Positions 62,736 to 64,000 of a DNA stretch of 64,000 bases are shown piece by piece. The translations under genes were made by a program, and so were the position numbers. The number at the start of each line of letters is the position of its first letter. Position 1 is the stretch's first letter. This DNA is from Lyophyllum atratum (Eukaryota; Basidiomycota; Agaricomycetes; Agaricales; Lyophyllaceae). The DNA lies in contig JACGCN010000003.1 in NCBI GenBank assembly GCA_014905825.1, forward strand, positions 1,364,001 through 1,428,000, in the 5' to 3' direction. Below the pieces are notes generated by a model. It did no database searches. It worked only from the letters and a program-made list of their open reading frames with translations, and was not told the origin of the DNA.

Positions 62736-63257
62736 ATGGGACGTCCATTGAGGCCACAATCCTGGGGATGACGGGAGACACTGAAGTCCGAGAAGACGAC
62801 TCCAGAGACCATTTAGCTACGTGTTTTTAAGTTATTTAATTATTTTCGCTGCAACTGAATGGAGAGTACATGTCTCATGAGTAGGGTAAGACATTTACGA
62901 TAAGAGAAAGCAACGTGCAAGAAGGTGCCTATTTCAAGAATAATTACAGTCCGATTGCGCCCTGTCATCTTATCACAGTCAGGGAGTTGTTGACTCATGG
63001 CCAAGGTCCGAGCCTGTTCACATGAACACTTATGGCACTGGTAAACATCTCTGTGAGAGATACTGCACGACAGCCCTTCAAGACATGAGAGAAAACGCGG
63101 CGGTAATCGTGATATCGCTGGCTCGCGTGTGCAAGGGTCAAGCTGGGGTCGACGCAATGGCATTGGCATTGACAAAAGTGGACATGCATGTGACCAGTCG
63201 GATCCCGATTCCGCTGCTGAGGTTCAAATCTGGATCACAATTTGTATACACTCTTTC

Positions 63258-64000
63258 ATGTCCTCGTCCAAGATATCCAAGAGGAAATCGCAATCCACCG
63301 TCACATTGCACGATTTTTTCGACGCGGGGGCGCATTCTTCATTGAAAGCAAAAGGCAAACAGAAGGCAACCCCAGTACGCAACCAACGCCCGAAACAGAA
63401 CCTCGTATCGCCAGAGAATGTCATAGTCATCGACTGTGATTCGGACAGCGAGCCTGAAGCGGTTCAATTGATTCGCAAGAAGCAGAAGCGCCGTCTAAGC
63501 GTTAGTTTTGGAGAGGTTGAATTCGTAGACAATGCAGCTACCAATGTGCGGCGACCAGCCACCACCACAAGTAACACGTCCCAGAGCTCAAGGGAGTCAC
63601 CGCCGCGCAATGGAAAGAGCACCAAGCTCTCTACGCTACCTGATCCATCCACCTCCGCGCGGCTGAGCTTTGCACCAGATTCCGCAACCCCAGAAGCGAA
63701 AGAAATGCCTGTCTTTCCATTTGGAGCTCCTACTTTGCTCCTCAATACTACCAGCGCCGCCTCTACTTCGGCGAACTCCAAACCAACATCCAATGTTCTC
63801 GGGTTCGGATCGCCGACACTGTTGCTTGGATCTAACAGTGTACCAATACTCTCAAACCAGGGTGCATCCACTTCGCGCGCACCACCACCTGCAGAAGGTC
63901 ATTCTCCCGACGAAGGATTCATGATGGACCTTGGTCTCCCAGCCGACGTCACTGATGACTGGGGCACGGGCGACGACGAAACAGCATTCACACGTGAGCC
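63258..64000 (+). CDS. N-terminus of a nuclear protein with PIP-like box and SUMO-interaction motif (cut by window edge)
   Basis: An open frame of 247 codons runs from the ATG at 63258 (MSSSKISKRKSQSTVTLHDF) through the right edge without an intron or stop. Residues 14-21 read TVTLHDFF, a PCNA-binding PIP-like box with Thr where Gln is usual. Residues 55-67 read VIVIDCDSDSEPE, a hydrophobic core followed by acidic and serine residues as in SUMO-interaction motifs. Basic clusters (KRK at 8-10, RKKQKRR near 76) suggest nuclear import. Two similar motifs, FGAPTLLL and FGSPTLLL, lie further on, and the end is acidic (DDWGTGDDE). N-terminal PIP plus SIM occurs in replication-repair proteins such as helicases, nucleases and ubiquitin ligases. 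The catalytic part, if any, is outside the window, so I do not name it. Confidence 0.75.
   Translation, partial: MSSSKISKRKSQSTVTLHDFFDAGAHSSLKAKGKQKATPVRNQRPKQNLVSPENVIVIDCDSDSEPEAVQLIRKKQKRRLSVSFGEVEFVDNAATNVRRPATTTSNTSQSSRESPPRNGKSTKLSTLPDPSTSARLSFAPDSATPEAKEMPVFPFGAPTLLLNTTSAASTSANSKPTSNVLGFGSPTLLLGSNSVPILSNQGASTSRAPPPAEGHSPDEGFMMDLGLPADVTDDWGTGDDETAFTRE

Larger units (their letters stand above)
61185..63257. other. gene-poor region with degenerate duplicated DNA
   Basis: About 2 kb without a gene I can support. Overlapping open frames on both strands at 61439-61776 are GC-rich and could be a relic, but show no family motif. From 62091 to 62735 two segments resemble each other at an offset of about 333 bp: a TAAGGTCCTGCCGCAGCCCA-like block at 62356-62399 recurs at 62689-62730, and a GGGAATATGGTTATGGCAGC-like block near 62280 recurs near 62558. 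The promoters of the aminotransferase (-) and of the gene at 63258 (+) should lie at its two ends. Confidence 0.5.

Noticed and set aside
63140..63240. B-box-like GGTTCAAATCT upstream of the right-edge gene
   Set aside because: No A box at the right distance and no acceptor stem pairing.

Overview
The window is nuclear DNA of a filamentous basidiomycete, most likely a mushroom-forming Agaricomycete. The reasons are dense genes on both strands, many short introns (about 45-65 nt, GT-AG with CTNAC-like branch points) in almost every gene, very short intergenic gaps, and a conserved eukaryotic gene set alongside secreted plant cell-wall enzymes. I see no rRNA, tRNA, CRISPR array or intact transposon.

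Layout, left to right. 174-2298 (-) glycerol kinase. 2680-5031 (-) GH47 alpha-1,2-mannosidase with a type II membrane anchor. 5883-9251 (+) AP180-type ANTH clathrin adaptor with a long NPF/poly-Q tail. 9685-11118 (+) NASP-type histone chaperone. 12101-19003 (-) giant HEAT-repeat protein LAA1/HEATR5. 19537-20912 (-) GH28 polygalacturonase and 21439-22684 (+) CE8 pectin methylesterase, divergently transcribed. 22819-24361 (-) gamma-glutamyl phosphate reductase. 24774-26954 (-) ATP synthase alpha, head-to-head with 27113-27609 (+) mitochondrial ribosomal bL21. 27752-30889 (-) PRP40. 31216-32586 (+) a coiled-coil orphan. 32750-36923 (-) MMS19/MET18, head-to-head with 37225-38957 (+) a MidA/DUF185 methyltransferase. 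That gene ends 34 bp from a second, opposing methyltransferase at 38992-40051 (-). 40710-41475 (+) a single-pass membrane protein. 41713-43109 (-) RPF1. 43352-45716 (-) carnitine acetyltransferase. 46208-47626 (-) alcohol-acetyltransferase-like protein. 47812-51410 (+) an NBR1-like PB1/ZZ protein. 51590-52186 (-) splicing factor RDS3/PHF5A. 52407-59056 (-) HECT ubiquitin ligase UFD4/TRIP12. 59207-61184 (-) class III aminotransferase. 61185-63257 is gene-poor with degenerate duplicated DNA. 63258 to the right edge (+) is the N-terminus of a protein with PIP-like and SUMO-binding motifs.

Most genes are housekeeping and unrelated to one another. Some functional echoes exist. AP180 and LAA1 both serve clathrin traffic. 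ATP1, bL21m, the MidA-like protein and carnitine acetyltransferase are mitochondrial or partly so. PRP40 and RDS3 are spliceosomal. The clearest functional unit is the divergent pectin pair, in which demethylation by CE8 would feed GH28 hydrolysis. Both members carry an unexpected lesion: a one-base frameshift in the GH28 catalytic region, and a GA (not GT) splice donor that separates the two adjacent active-site residues of CE8. These lesions, the 65-bp tandem duplication between the NBR1-like gene and RDS3, and the PIP/SIM protein at the right edge are the parts most worth a second look. I did not find a convincing wholly new multi-gene system.
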